Shown here: positions 8,015 to 16,777 of the stretch, in pieces
How the letters are laid out: each line of letters opens with the position of its first letter
Position numbering within the stretch: the stretch's first letter is position 1
Notes under the pieces: model-generated
Database searches by the model: none
Seen by the model: only the letters and a program-made list of their open reading frames with translations
What the model was told of the DNA's origin: nothing
Position numbers and translations under genes: made by a program
NCBI RefSeq assembly: GCF_936943645.1
Contig: NZ_CAKZJO010000005.1
Location: 1-34,166, forward strand
Source of the DNA: an uncultured Bradyrhizobium sp.
GTDB lineage: Bacteria > Pseudomonadota > Alphaproteobacteria > Rhizobiales > Xanthobacteraceae
Reading direction: 5' to 3'
Length of the DNA stretch: 34,166 nt

Positions 8015-8857
8015 TTAGCTCAACCGATACGCAGCCTTGGCGTTCACGCCAAACGCCTTGTCCCGCACTTGCGGGCCAAGCCTCGCCAGACACGCCTCCA
8101 GCGCGGTCTTGATCTCGCCGTAGCTCCCTGCGAGCAGGCACACCGGCCAGTCCGAGCCGAAGATCAGCCTGTCCTCACCGAAACAGCTTGCGGCGTGGGC
8201 GACGAACGGAAACAGCCGTTCCGCATCCCAGTCGTTCCAGATCGCTTCGGTCGCTAGCCCCGAGATCTTGCACCAGACATTGCCGCAGGCCCCGAGCGCC
8301 CGGATTCGGTCGGACCATTCGGTGCTGCCGCCGTCGGCGATCGGCGGCTTGGCCGCGTGGTCGAGCACGAAGCGCGCCCGCGGAAAGGCCTGCGCGGTCG
8401 CGATCGCGGCAGTCAGCTCGCGGGTGCGGACGAGGAAATCGTAGGCGAGGTCGCGCGCGAACAAGGCGGTGAGGCCGCGCTGAACGTCCTCACGCAGCAG
8501 CCAATCGGAATCGGTCTCGTCATGCACCTGATGGCGGATGCCAACCAGCTTGTCCCCGCCCGGCACGCCGCGCAGCCGGTCCAGCGTGTCGCCGAGCGCG
8601 CCGTCGGTGAGATCAGCCCAGCCGACGACGCCGATCACCGACGGCGTCGCCTGCGCAATCGCCAGGAATTCCTCGGTCTCCGCGAGGGACGAGCGGCATT
8701 GCACCACGATGCTGGCGTCGATGCCATGAGCTTTCAGCAGTGGCGCGAGATCGGCCGGACCGAAGGCGCGCCGGATCGGCGCGAGCTCCTCCGCCGCCAT
8801 CCAGGGATAGTCGGCGCGCGCGGGATCCCAGAAATGCTGGTGGGCGTCGATGACCAT
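8015..8857 (-). CDS. Amidohydrolase-family sugar lactonase (L-fuconolactonase-like)
   Basis: A 280-residue TIM-barrel hydrolase of the amidohydrolase-2 group that includes L-fucono-1,5-lactonase and 2-pyrone-4,6-dicarboxylate lactonase. Seen in sequence: the opening MVIDAHQHFWDP with the HxH pair at residues 6 and 8, RHQVHDE in the middle, VLDHAAKPP with its conserved DHxxKP, WCKISGL, and the C-terminal FGSDWPVC with the catalytic aspartate. It follows the aldo/keto reductase gene by three bases, which fits a dehydrogenase-then-lactonase pair: oxidation of a sugar to its lactone followed by ring opening. The sugar could be L-fucose, L-galactose, D-arabinose or a similar aldose; the operon context (xylose genes) does not settle this. 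Confidence 0.85.
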   Translation of the reverse strand: MVIDAHQHFWDPARADYPWMAAEELAPIRRAFGPADLAPLLKAHGIDASIVVQCRSSLAETEEFLAIAQATPSVIGVVGWADLTDGALGDTLDRLRGVPGGDKLVGIRHQVHDETDSDWLLREDVQRGLTALFARDLAYDFLVRTRELTAAIATAQAFPRARFVLDHAAKPPIADGGSTEWSDRIRALGACGNVWCKISGLATEAIWNDWDAERLFPFVAHAASCFGEDRLIFGSDWPVCLLAGSYGEIKTALEACLARLGPQVRDKAFGVNAKAAYRLS

Positions 8858-8860
8858 GGC

Positions 8861-9838
8861 TTACGCTCCCGTCGGCAGCGGCGCCCGGGGATCGACGAAG
8901 TTTCGCGCGCGCAGCTCCTGCCAGAACGCCGCCGGCACCGCCCTCTCCGACATCGCGATGTTGTCGGCAACCTCGCCCGCGTTGCGCGCGCCCATCACGG
9001 CCACGGTGACGGCGGGATGCGCCATGCAGAACTGAAGTGCCGCGGCCTTCAGCTCGGTGCCGTGCTTGCGGCAGAGCGCATCAAGCTCCAGCGCCCGCGC
9101 CACCAGCGAGGCATCGGCGTCCTGGTAATTGAACTTCGCGCCGGTGCGCGGATTGGCCAGGATTCCGCTGTTGTAGATGCCGCCGAGCAGGATGCCGATA
9201 TTCTTCGCCGTGCAGAGCGGAAACAGCGCATCCAGCGCGCCCTGGTCGAGCAGCGTGTAGCGGCCGGCGAGCAGGAAGCAATCGACCGGCACGGCCTCGG
9301 CAAAGCGGACAAGCATCTCCGACTGGTTCATGCCGGCGCCGATCGCCTTGACCGTGCCATCGGCGCGCAGGCGCTGCAGCGCGCGGAAGGCACCTGCGAC
9401 GGCTTCGTCATGGTGATCATCAGGGTCGTGCACGAGCAGCACGTCGACACGGTCGAGCCCGAGACGGGCAAGACTTTCTTCCGCCGATCGCATCACGCCG
9501 TCATAACTGAAATCGAACACCGGCCGCTCGCGCGCCGTGCCCTTGTAGTGCTCGTCCTCGCCGACGCCGCCATCGGTTGCGCGCAGCAGGCGGCCGACCT
9601 TGGTCGAGATGGCATAGGAGTCGCGTGGCTGCTGCCGTAGGAAGGCCCCGACCCGCCGCTCGGCGAGGCCAAAGCCGTAGAGCGGTGCGGTATCGAAGAA
9701 TCGCACTCCCGCCGACCAGGCGCGCGCCATCGTCGCTTCCGCATCGGCGTCGCTGACCGGACTGAACAATCCGCCGAGCGGGGCGGAACCGAGCCCGATT
9801 GAGGTGACGTCGAGCGAGCCGAGCCGCGAGCGCTTCAT
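8861..9838 (-). CDS. Aldo/keto reductase (aldose 1-dehydrogenase-like)
   Basis: NAD(P)-dependent oxidoreductase, 325 residues, in the branch containing D-threo-aldose 1-dehydrogenase/L-fucose dehydrogenase and pyridoxal 4-dehydrogenase. The AKR catalytic tetrad is visible: D49 (FFDTAPLYG), Y54, K80 (STKVG) and H137 (LLVHDPDD). The family signature GLAERRVGAFLR follows. Two ATGs are possible, 9844 and 9838; 9838 is preferred because AAGG lies eight bases upstream. The stop at 8861 is three bases before the lactonase ATG, so the two are co-translated. The likely role is oxidising the C1 of an aldose to a lactone, the substrate of the downstream enzyme. Confidence 0.85.
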   Translation of the reverse strand: MKRSRLGSLDVTSIGLGSAPLGGLFSPVSDADAEATMARAWSAGVRFFDTAPLYGFGLAERRVGAFLRQQPRDSYAISTKVGRLLRATDGGVGEDEHYKGTARERPVFDFSYDGVMRSAEESLARLGLDRVDVLLVHDPDDHHDEAVAGAFRALQRLRADGTVKAIGAGMNQSEMLVRFAEAVPVDCFLLAGRYTLLDQGALDALFPLCTAKNIGILLGGIYNSGILANPRTGAKFNYQDADASLVARALELDALCRKHGTELKAAALQFCMAHPAVTVAVMGARNAGEVADNIAMSERAVPAAFWQELRARNFVDPRAPLPTGA

Positions 9839-9876
9839 TCCCATTGCCTTGTCTTCATTCCAATAGCTGAGATCAT

Positions 9877-9909
9877 CTCCCCCGCTTGCGAAAACCGCAA
9901 GCGGGGGAG
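9877..9909. terminator. Perfect 14-base-pair intercistronic hairpin
   Basis: CTCCCCCGCTTGCG (9877-9890) and CGCAAGCGGGGGAG (9896-9909) pair perfectly around a five-base loop. It sits just after the periplasmic binding-protein gene and before the aldo/keto reductase on the minus strand. No T-run follows, so it is more likely an mRNA 3'-end protector or partial terminator than a full stop. It belongs to the CCCGCTTGCGGG hairpin family seen elsewhere in the window. Confidence 0.55.
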
Positions 9910-9940
9910 GCATGCAGGAGCGCGGGGCTGGCGGGCACTC

Positions 9941-10873
9941 CTACTTCAACATCTGCGCGACGTTGTCCTTGGTGACGAGGTCGAGGCCGGTGTAGACGAT
10001 CTCCGGAACCTTCTCGCCCTTCTTGATGGCGAGCAGCGTGTCCATCGCCTTCTCACCCATCTCGAACGGACGCTGGCCGACCAGCGCATTGGCATAGCCG
10101 TCGCGCAAGAGCTCGAGCTGCATCTTCAGCGTATCGGCGACGACGAGCGTGAACTTGCCGGAATCGATGTCCTTCTTGTTCCGGCTGGCGAAGGCCTTGA
10201 AGCCTTCGGGCGCGAACATCGGCCAGCCGCCGATCGGAACGATCGCAGCCAGATCGGGCGTCGCGGTGCGCATGTCCGTCATCTGCTGGACCGCCAGCGC
10301 CGGATCGTCGTTGCAGAAGCTTGGCGAGCCCGCGACCTCGGTCCATTTCGAGCCCTTCAGCGCCTCGCGCACGCCGTCGACGCGCTCGGCGAGGTTCTTG
10401 GCGCCGGGACCGCCCGAGACCATGGTGTACTTGCCGCCATCGGGGCGCATCTTCAGCAATTGCTTGCCGAGCGCGACGCCGAATTCCTTGTTGTTGGTGC
10501 CGATATAGGCGATGCGCTTGGAGCCGGGCGCATCGGCGTCGAAAGTGATGACCGGGATGCCGGCCGCGGTCGCCGCCTCGATCGACTTGGTCATCGCTGC
10601 GACGTCGGCGACCGAGATGGCGAGGCCGTCGACCTTCTGGGTGACGAAGTCCTGGATGATCTGGGCCTGCGTCGCCGGCTCGTGCTCGACCGGGCCCTTG
10701 TAGATGCACTCGATGTTGCCGAGCTCCTTGGCCCGCTTCAGGCAGCCGTCGCGTGCGAAGTCGAAGAACGGATTGTTCATCGCCTTGGGCACGATCACGA
10801 AGCGGTAGTTCGCGGCGAATGCCGGAGTTGCCATCATTGCGACGGCGATGCCGGCCAGAAGAAATTTCCTCAT
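9941..10873 (-). CDS. Sugar ABC transporter periplasmic binding protein (RbsB/XylF type)
   Basis: A 310-residue type 1 periplasmic binding protein. A Sec signal peptide covers residues 1-20 (MRKFLLAGIAVAMMATPAFA). The mature part starts with a strand and the NNPFFDFARDGC motif typical of ribose/xylose/galactose-type binders, followed by GLAISVADVAAMTKSIEAA and PVITFDADAPGSKRIAYIGT, the hinge and sugar-contact segment. The frame is open further upstream, but the ATG at 10873 has GGAGGAG immediately upstream and begins a proper signal peptide. It is flanked by hairpins on both sides, as is common for binding proteins made in excess of their permease. The xylose genes in the operon suggest a pentose, but this is inferred. 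Confidence 0.9.
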   Translation of the reverse strand: MRKFLLAGIAVAMMATPAFAANYRFVIVPKAMNNPFFDFARDGCLKRAKELGNIECIYKGPVEHEPATQAQIIQDFVTQKVDGLAISVADVAAMTKSIEAATAAGIPVITFDADAPGSKRIAYIGTNNKEFGVALGKQLLKMRPDGGKYTMVSGGPGAKNLAERVDGVREALKGSKWTEVAGSPSFCNDDPALAVQQMTDMRTATPDLAAIVPIGGWPMFAPEGFKAFASRNKKDIDSGKFTLVVADTLKMQLELLRDGYANALVGQRPFEMGEKAMDTLLAIKKGEKVPEIVYTGLDLVTKDNVAQMLK

Positions 10874-10915
10874 TGTCTCCTCCACCCTTGTTTGGTGCCC
10901 ATCCTCTTGGAAGTG

Positions 10916-10956
10916 CCCGGGAAGCGGACGGGCGGCCTTTTCGTTGTCTTCCCGGG
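10916..10956. other. Intercistronic stem-loop before the binding-protein gene
   Basis: CCCGGGAAG (10916-10924) and CTTCCCGGG (10948-10956) form a perfect nine-base stem in the 94-base gap between the permease stop and the binding-protein start. It lacks a T-run. By analogy with other sugar ABC operons, such a structure may mark an RNA-processing boundary or stabilise the downstream message. Confidence 0.45.
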
Positions 10957-10967
10957 ATGACGACAAT

Positions 10968-12038
10968 TCAGCTCATCCGCGAACGGATGCGATCGACCAG
11001 CACGGCCAGGATGATGATCACGCCCACCAGCGTCTGCTGCCAGTAGGAGGAGACCTGCGCGAGCACGAGACCGTTGCGGATCACCTCCAGCAGCACGCAG
11101 CCGACGATGGCACCGAGCGGACCACCGATGCCGCCGGCGAGATTTGCGCCGCCGATCACGGCCGCCGCGATCACGTTGAGCTCATAGGACGTCGCCATGT
11201 TGGCCGGCGCCGAGCCGAGCCATCCGGAGATGATGATGCCCTGCAGGCCTGCTGCGAGCGCGCAGATCACGTAGACCTCGATCTTCACCCGCACGACCGG
11301 GATGCCGGTCAGCTCGGCCGCCTTCTCGTTGCCGCCGAGCGCGAAGACGTGGCGGCCGAACGCGCTGTGATGCAGCACCACGGCCATCGCCAGTGCGAGG
11401 ATCACGAGGTAGATGAACGGCACGGGCACGCCGAGCACGTCACCCGAGGTGAGCGCGTAAAAATAGTCGGCATCAGGTCCGCCCGGAAAGCTGCCGCGGC
11501 CGTTGGAGACGACATAGCCGAGCCCGCGCACGATCGAGAGCATGCCGAGCGTGGTGACGAAGGGCGACAGGCCGAGCACTGCGATGCAGAAGCCGTTGAC
11601 GAGACCCGCGATCAGCGCGACGCCGAGGCCGGCGAGGACCGAGATCAGCAGGATCAGGCCCGGCACATTGGCAAGCACGGTCTTGCCGTCGGCCGCCATA
11701 TGCACCAGCGGCGAGCCCGGCGCCGACAGCTCGGTCATCACCATCGAGGTGATCATCGCGGAGAAGCACATCATCGATCCCACCGACAGGTCGATGCCGC
11801 CGGTGATGATGACGAAGGTGACGCCGAGCGTCGCGATGGCGATGAACGAGAAGTTCTTCGCCACGTTCTGCATGTTGCCTTCGGTGAAGAAATACGGGCT
11901 GGCGAAATGCATGATCACCAGCAGCACGGCGAGCGCGAGCAGGACGTAGCCGGTCTGCGAGGCAAAGATGCCGCGCTGCCACCATTTGATCTTGCCGACA
12001 TTGGTGAAGCTGATCGGGCTTTCCATGGGCATGGCCAT
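10968..12038 (-). CDS. Sugar ABC transporter permease (RbsC/XylH/FrcC type)
   Basis: A 356-residue inner-membrane permease of the ribose/xylose/fructose branch (carbohydrate uptake transporter-2). About ten hydrophobic segments are seen. Family landmarks are ITGGIDLSVGSMM near residue 97, NGFCIAVLGLSPFVTTLGML, and the conserved cytoplasmic loop ALGGNEKAAELTGIPVVRVK that docks with the ATPase. The frame runs upstream to 12152, but the ATG at 12038 overlaps the ATPase stop as TGATG, giving translational coupling. It works with the ATPase encoded just before it and the binding protein just after it. Confidence 0.92.
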   Translation of the reverse strand: MAMPMESPISFTNVGKIKWWQRGIFASQTGYVLLALAVLLVIMHFASPYFFTEGNMQNVAKNFSFIAIATLGVTFVIITGGIDLSVGSMMCFSAMITSMVMTELSAPGSPLVHMAADGKTVLANVPGLILLISVLAGLGVALIAGLVNGFCIAVLGLSPFVTTLGMLSIVRGLGYVVSNGRGSFPGGPDADYFYALTSGDVLGVPVPFIYLVILALAMAVVLHHSAFGRHVFALGGNEKAAELTGIPVVRVKIEVYVICALAAGLQGIIISGWLGSAPANMATSYELNVIAAAVIGGANLAGGIGGPLGAIVGCVLLEVIRNGLVLAQVSSYWQQTLVGVIIILAVLVDRIRSRMS

Positions 12039-12796
12039 CACGCCGCCTCCTTCGCGCCGGTGATGAGGGCGGTGATTTCCTCGGGGCTCGTCTCGTGGAT
12101 CGGCTTGTCGGCGCGCTTCTCGCCGCGACGCATGACGATGACACGGTCGCACACCGCGAACACGTCGGGCATGCGGTGCGAGATCAGCATCACGGCAACG
12201 CCCTGCTCCTTCAGCCGGTGGATCAGGCCGAGCACTTGCTCGACCTGGCGCACCGAGATCGCAGCGGTCGGCTCGTCCATCATCACCAGCCGCGCATTGG
12301 AGAGCCGCGTCCGCGCGATCGCGACAGCCTGGCGCTGACCGCCCGACATCTGCTTGACGAGATCGTCGGGCCGCGTCTCGGAGCGCAGCTCGCCGAACAA
12401 TTCCAGCGCGCGCGCCGCCATCGCCTTGTGGTCGAGCAGAGCGATGGGGCCGAACTTGCGCTTCAGCTCGCGGCCGAGGAACACGTTGGCCGCGGCCGTC
12501 AGATTGTCCGATAGCGCGAGGTCCTGATAGACGACCTCGATGCCGACGCCGCGGGCATCGACGGGCCGGTTGAAATGGACCGCATTGCCGGCGAAGCGGA
12601 TCTCGCCGTGGCTGGGGCGGAAATTGCCGGCAATGATCTTGACCAGCGTCGACTTGCCCGCGCCGTTGTCGCCCATCAGGCCGACCACCTCGCCCGGCTG
12701 GACTTGCAGATCGACGTCGTGCAGCGCGCGGATGGCGCCGAACTCCTTGCCGATGCCTTGGAGTTCGAGGACCGGGGTCGCGTCAACATGTGCCAT
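12038..12796 (-). CDS. Sugar ABC transporter ATPase, single-domain (FrcA-like)
   Basis: A 252-residue nucleotide-binding subunit that powers sugar import. Visible motifs are Walker A GDNGAGKST near residue 42, the Q-loop region VYQDLALSDNL, the ABC signature MSGGQRQ, Walker B LVMMDEPTAA and the switch histidine in LISHRM. It has one ATPase domain, whereas RbsA and XylG have two fused copies; single-domain members such as FrcA of Sinorhizobium work as homodimers. It starts 12 bases after the xylA stop and overlaps the permease by one base. Substrate class is inferred from the operon. Confidence 0.92.
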   Translation of the reverse strand: MAHVDATPVLELQGIGKEFGAIRALHDVDLQVQPGEVVGLMGDNGAGKSTLVKIIAGNFRPSHGEIRFAGNAVHFNRPVDARGVGIEVVYQDLALSDNLTAAANVFLGRELKRKFGPIALLDHKAMAARALELFGELRSETRPDDLVKQMSGGQRQAVAIARTRLSNARLVMMDEPTAAISVRQVEQVLGLIHRLKEQGVAVMLISHRMPDVFAVCDRVIVMRRGEKRADKPIHETSPEEITALITGAKEAA

Positions 12797-12808
12797 CAGC
12801 GGACTTCC

Positions 12809-14131
12809 TCAGACATGACGGTTGACCAGGGATTCCAGATATTCCTGCCGGCCCGAGCGCGGCTGCGGGTCGAAGCCGGGTTGAAGTGCGCGGTCGGCGA
12901 GATCGGCGAGCGAACGCTGGCCGCCGAGAATGGCGCGGCCCTCGGAGCCGGACCATCCGTCGTAACGCTTCGCAAGCGGCGATGTGAGGACGCCGGCATC
13001 AAGCATGTCGGCGGCGGCGAGGAACGCGCGGGCGCAGGCATCCATCGAGCCGACATGGGCGTGAATGAGATCATCGGGATCGATCGACTGCCGCCGGATT
13101 TTTGCGTCGAAGTTGAGCCCACCCGAGGTGAAGCCACCGCGGTTGAGGATCTCGTGGAACACCAGCGCCAGCTCCGGCACGTTCATCGCGAACTGGTCGG
13201 TGTCCCAGCCGAGCAGATCGTCGCCGCGATTGATATCGAGCGAGCCGAACACGCCGAGCGCCTCGGCGAGCGCGACCTCGTGATGGAAGGAATGGCCGGC
13301 GAGGATGGCGTGGTTCTGCTCGATGTTGAGCTTGACGTCCTTCAGGAGGTCGTAGCGTTCCAGGAAGCCGTAGCAGGTCGCGACATCGAAATCATATTGG
13401 TGCTTGGTCGGCTCCTTCGGCTTCGGCTCGATCAGGATCGGCCCCTTGAAACCGACCCTGTGCTTGTGCTCGACGACGAGCGAGACGAAGCGGCCGAGTT
13501 GGTCGAGCTCGCGCTTGAGATCGGTGTTGAGCAGCGTCTCATAGCCCTCGCGGCCGCCCCACAGCACGTAGTTCTGGCCGCCGAGCCGGTGTGTCACCTC
13601 CAGCGCGGCGCGGACCTGGCCGGCGGCATAGGTGAAGATCTCGGGGTCCGGATTGGTCGCGGCGCCCGCCATGTAGCGGCGATGCGTGAATAGGTTGGCG
13701 GTGCCCCAGAGCAGGCGGACCTTGCTCGATGCCATCTTCGTTTCGAACAGATCGGCGATCGCGTTGAGGTTGGCGACGGACTCGGCGAGCGACGAGCCTT
13801 CCGGCGCCGCATCGACGTCGTGGAAGGTGAAGTAGGGCACATCCAGCAGGCGGAACAGCTCGAAGGCGACATCGGCCTTGGCGCGCGCCTGGGCCATCGC
13901 GTCGGTGCCGTGATGCCAGGGCCGCAAGAACGTCTCGCCGCCGAAGGGATCGCCGCCCGGCCAGCACAGCGAATGCCAGTAGCAGACCGCAAAGCGTAAG
14001 TGGTCCTCCAGCCGGCGGCCGTGAACCATGCGGTCCTTGTCGTACCAGCGGAAGGCGAGCGTAGAGGCGGCGTCCTCGCCGGCAAAGGCGACAGGTGCGC
14101 TGGCATCGAAGAATCTGGCTGACGCGTTCAC
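12809..14131 (-). CDS. xylA: Xylose isomerase
   Basis: Converts D-xylose to D-xylulose in the cytoplasm, using two divalent metal ions. The 440-residue length fits the class II enzymes. The catalytic histidine pair is H104-D105 in FTFHD; the metal-binding segment [13 protein letters not shown] is at 235-247, and [16 protein letters not shown] supplies later ligands. The start is a GTG at 14131, directly after the xylB TAA; AAGGAG lies nine bases upstream inside xylB, which supports it, and the encoded N-terminus aligns with the family without extension. The enzyme feeds xylulokinase, encoded immediately upstream. Expression is likely set by the LacI-type regulator heading the operon. Confidence 0.95.
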   Translation of the reverse strand: MNASARFFDASAPVAFAGEDAASTLAFRWYDKDRMVHGRRLEDHLRFAVCYWHSLCWPGGDPFGGETFLRPWHHGTDAMAQARAKADVAFELFRLLDVPYFTFHDVDAAPEGSSLAESVANLNAIADLFETKMASSKVRLLWGTANLFTHRRYMAGAATNPDPEIFTYAAGQVRAALEVTHRLGGQNYVLWGGREGYETLLNTDLKRELDQLGRFVSLVVEHKHRVGFKGPILIEPKPKEPTKHQYDFDVATCYGFLERYDLLKDVKLNIEQNHAILAGHSFHHEVALAEALGVFGSLDINRGDDLLGWDTDQFAMNVPELALVFHEILNRGGFTSGGLNFDAKIRRQSIDPDDLIHAHVGSMDACARAFLAAADMLDAGVLTSPLAKRYDGWSGSEGRAILGGQRSLADLADRALQPGFDPQPRSGRQEYLESLVNRHV

Positions 14132-15586
14132 TTAGATCGTCTCCTTCAATGCGGGATAAAGCGCACGCCAGCGCCGATAGGCCTCGTCATAGGCGGCGGC
14201 CACGGATGCGCGGGGCGTGAAGCTCGCAAGCCGCCGCGGGCGGGTGCAGACGGCGGCCGGCGCTTCGCCGGTTGCAGCGAGCCGGCCGAGCCTGGAGGCG
14301 CCGAGCGCCGCGCCGACCTCGCCCTCCTCGACGCGGTGGACCGGAATGCCGAGCACGTCGGCGCAGATCTGCGCCCAGAGCGGCGAGCGCGAGCCGCCGC
14401 CGACGAGATCCACTTCGGTGATGGGCCCGCTCGCCGCGCTCAACGCCGCCAGATTGTCGCGCGCGGCAAAGGCGACGCCTTCGAGCACGGCCTGCACAAT
14501 CTGGCTGCGCCCGGTCGCACCGCGCAAGCCAATGAGGGCGCCGCTCGCGGCGGCATCATTGTGCGGCGTCCGCTCGCCATCGAGATAAGGCAGGAACTTG
14601 ATCGGGCTCGGCCCGTCGACGCGCTCGCCGAGCGGCGCCAGGAGCGCCGCGGCCGGCGTCTCCATCACATCGGCGAGCCAGGCGAGCGAGGCTGCGGCAG
14701 ACAGCATCACACCCATCTGATGCCAGAGGCCGGGTAGCGCGTGGCAGAACGCATGCACGGCGGTTTCAGGCGCCGGCGCGAAGCGATCGGTGACGCGGAA
14801 CACCACACCCGATGTGCCGAGCGACAGGAACGCATCCCCGGGCGCGATGGCGCCGAGGCCGATCGCGCTTGCGGCATTGTCGCCGGCACCGCCCGCGACG
14901 ACGACGTTCTTCGCCATGCCCCAGCGCTGCGCGTAGTCCGGCGCGAGCACCGCGCTGACCTCGCTGCCCTCGACGAGGCGCGGCATGTGGTGGAGATCGA
15001 GGCCGGTGGCATGCAGCAGCAGGGCCGACCAACGCCGCTCGCCGACATCCAGCCAGAGCGTGCCGGCGGCATCGGACATGTCCTCGACCATCTCGCCGGT
15101 CAGGCGATAGCGGACATAGGCCTTGGGCAGCAGCACCTTTGCAACGCGCGCGAAAACGTCGTGTTCGTGCCGCGCCACCCAGAGCAGCTTCGGCGCGGTG
15201 AAACCAGGCATCGCCAGATTGCCGGCGATCGCGTGCAGCGAGGGACAGCGCCGCTCCAGCATGGCGCATTCGGCTTGCGAGCGGCCATCGTTCCACAGGA
15301 TCGCGGGGCGCAGCGGCTTGCCATCCTCGTCCAGCAGGGTCGCGCCATGCATCTGGCCTGAGAGGCCGATGCCGCGAACCTGCGCCACCTCGCGCGGATG
15401 GCGGCGTGCGAGATCGTCGACCGCACTGGTCGCCGCATCGACCCAGGACTCAGGGTCCTGCTCGGACCACAACGGCGCCGGATGCGACAGGGCGAGCTCG
15501 CGCGTTGCCGTCGCGAGGATCGCGCCGGCTTCGCTCACGAGCACCGCCTTGACGCCGGACGTGCCGATGTCCAGTCCGAGATACAA
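14132..15586 (-). CDS. xylB: Xylulokinase
   Basis: Phosphorylates D-xylulose to xylulose 5-phosphate for the pentose phosphate pathway. The 484-residue protein has the FGGY-kinase fold: the phosphate-binding LDIGTSGVK with D6, the substrate-contacting GLSGQMHG at 75-82, AILWNDGR near 96-102, GGAGDNAASAIG with the probable catalytic base D236, and the second ATP-site segment SLGTSGV. The start is TTG at 15586, chosen because GAGGAGG lies about five bases upstream and no ATG in frame gives an intact first strand. It ends directly against the GTG of xylA, so the two are translationally coupled. Confidence 0.94.
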   Translation of the reverse strand: MYLGLDIGTSGVKAVLVSEAGAILATATRELALSHPAPLWSEQDPESWVDAATSAVDDLARRHPREVAQVRGIGLSGQMHGATLLDEDGKPLRPAILWNDGRSQAECAMLERRCPSLHAIAGNLAMPGFTAPKLLWVARHEHDVFARVAKVLLPKAYVRYRLTGEMVEDMSDAAGTLWLDVGERRWSALLLHATGLDLHHMPRLVEGSEVSAVLAPDYAQRWGMAKNVVVAGGAGDNAASAIGLGAIAPGDAFLSLGTSGVVFRVTDRFAPAPETAVHAFCHALPGLWHQMGVMLSAAASLAWLADVMETPAAALLAPLGERVDGPSPIKFLPYLDGERTPHNDAAASGALIGLRGATGRSQIVQAVLEGVAFAARDNLAALSAASGPITEVDLVGGGSRSPLWAQICADVLGIPVHRVEEGEVGAALGASRLGRLAATGEAPAAVCTRPRRLASFTPRASVAAAYDEAYRRWRALYPALKETI

Positions 15587-15668
15587 ATCGTCCTCCTCTT
15601 TGCCCTTTGCGATGCGTGATCTCGATCGTCGCGCTCTCCGCCATGGCCCGTTCGATATCCACCTGCCG

Positions 15669-16709
15669 CTAGGGCAGATTGTCCCGCATCACGATGTCGA
15701 TCCTGATCTTCTCCTGCTCGCGCAAGATCGGCTCGCCGCGGGCGAGCGCGAGCAGCACGCGCACGGCGGCGCGCGCCTCGTGTCCGGGGTTCTGCGAGAT
15801 CGCGGCATCCATCACGCCCTGCAACAGCAGCCGGCGCGTCAGCACGGTAACGTCGTGACCGACGAACACCACCTCAATGCGGCCGGCATCGCTCAACGCC
15901 TTGGCGACGCCCTGGGTGCCGGCGCCGACGTTATACAGGCCGACAATGTCGGCATGCCTGCCGAGCAGCCGCGCCAGCACCTGTTCCGAACGGCCGTCCT
16001 CATCGCGCCCCTCCAGCACCGGCAGCACGCCGAGATCAGGGAATTCCGAGGCCATCACCTGGTTGAAGCCGAAGATGCGCTCGGCATGGTCGCGCAGGCC
16101 CTGCGAGCCCGCGACGATCGCGACCTTGCCGGACTTCTGGCCGACCAGCCGCCCGACCAGCGCGCCGGCGGTGCGCCCTGCCGCGATGTTGTCGATGCCG
16201 ACATAATGGTGGCGGCGCGACGAGGGCACGTCCGACACCAGGGTCACCACCTTGGTGCCGGCATCGACGAGATCGTTGATGGCGGCGCGGACGCTCGGAT
16301 GATCCAGCGCCACCACGGCGACGCCGTCGTAATCGCCCGACAGCGCCTCGAGCGAGGCCGCAAGCACGGGCGCATCGAACACGTCGGTTGTAACAGTCTC
16401 GACGCTGAGGCGGCGCGCCGCGAGCCAGGCCTCCATCTCGCCGAGATAGGCCTCGATCTGCTGCATGAACGGGTTCGGCCCCGACGGCATCACGAAGGCA
16501 AAGCGGCGGGCGCGGCCGCGGGCGAGTTCGGCGGCGGCGACATGGGGCTGGAACGAATTGCGCTCGATCGCCGCCTGGACGCGCCGCACCGTCTCGGGCC
16601 GCACGCCCGGCCGGTTGTGCAGGACGCGGTCCACCGTCGCGAGGCTGACGCCCGCCTCGCGGGCGATGTCCTTCAGCGTCAGGGCAGTCGCGGTCAGGGT
16701 CTCGGCCAT
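15669..16709 (-). CDS. LacI-family transcriptional regulator of the sugar operon
   Basis: A 346-residue regulator with an N-terminal helix-turn-helix (TLKDIAREAGVSLATVDRVL, about residues 11-30), the hinge helix ending near residue 60, and a C-terminal sugar-binding-protein-like domain (FVMPSGPNPFMQQIEAYLGE onward). The fold of the effector domain matches the RbsB-type binding protein in the same operon, so the two may sense and import the same or a related sugar. It is the first gene of the minus-strand run, 82 bases before xylB, and probably represses its own operon. LacI members of this branch can also act with inositol or pentoses; the ligand is inferred from context only. Confidence 0.9.
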   Translation of the reverse strand: MAETLTATALTLKDIAREAGVSLATVDRVLHNRPGVRPETVRRVQAAIERNSFQPHVAAAELARGRARRFAFVMPSGPNPFMQQIEAYLGEMEAWLAARRLSVETVTTDVFDAPVLAASLEALSGDYDGVAVVALDHPSVRAAINDLVDAGTKVVTLVSDVPSSRRHHYVGIDNIAAGRTAGALVGRLVGQKSGKVAIVAGSQGLRDHAERIFGFNQVMASEFPDLGVLPVLEGRDEDGRSEQVLARLLGRHADIVGLYNVGAGTQGVAKALSDAGRIEVVFVGHDVTVLTRRLLLQGVMDAAISQNPGHEARAAVRVLLALARGEPILREQEKIRIDIVMRDNLP

Positions 16710-16730
16710 GGCTGAAGGCTAGCAGAGGTG

Positions 16731-16777
16731 TTTTGAGGTGCGCAACTCATTTTGAGGGGAACTCGGGGTTTTCGAGT
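16731..16777. promoter_or_regulatory. Putative operator region upstream of the LacI-type gene
   Basis: TTTTGAGG occurs twice in direct orientation, at 16731-16738 and 16750-16757, 19 bases apart, so both copies face one side of the helix. ACTCG (16761-16765) and CGAGT (16773-16777) form an inverted pair just beyond. These are the only notable structures in the 223 bases between the regulator and the divergent diiron gene. Regulatory function is inferred from position. Confidence 0.3.

Noticed and set aside
10848..12338. Plus-strand open frame of 496 codons opposite the permease and ATPase genes
   Set aside because: It is an antisense shadow caused by high G+C; the translation is rich in His, Arg and Asp and has no domain, while the minus strand encodes clear ABC proteins.
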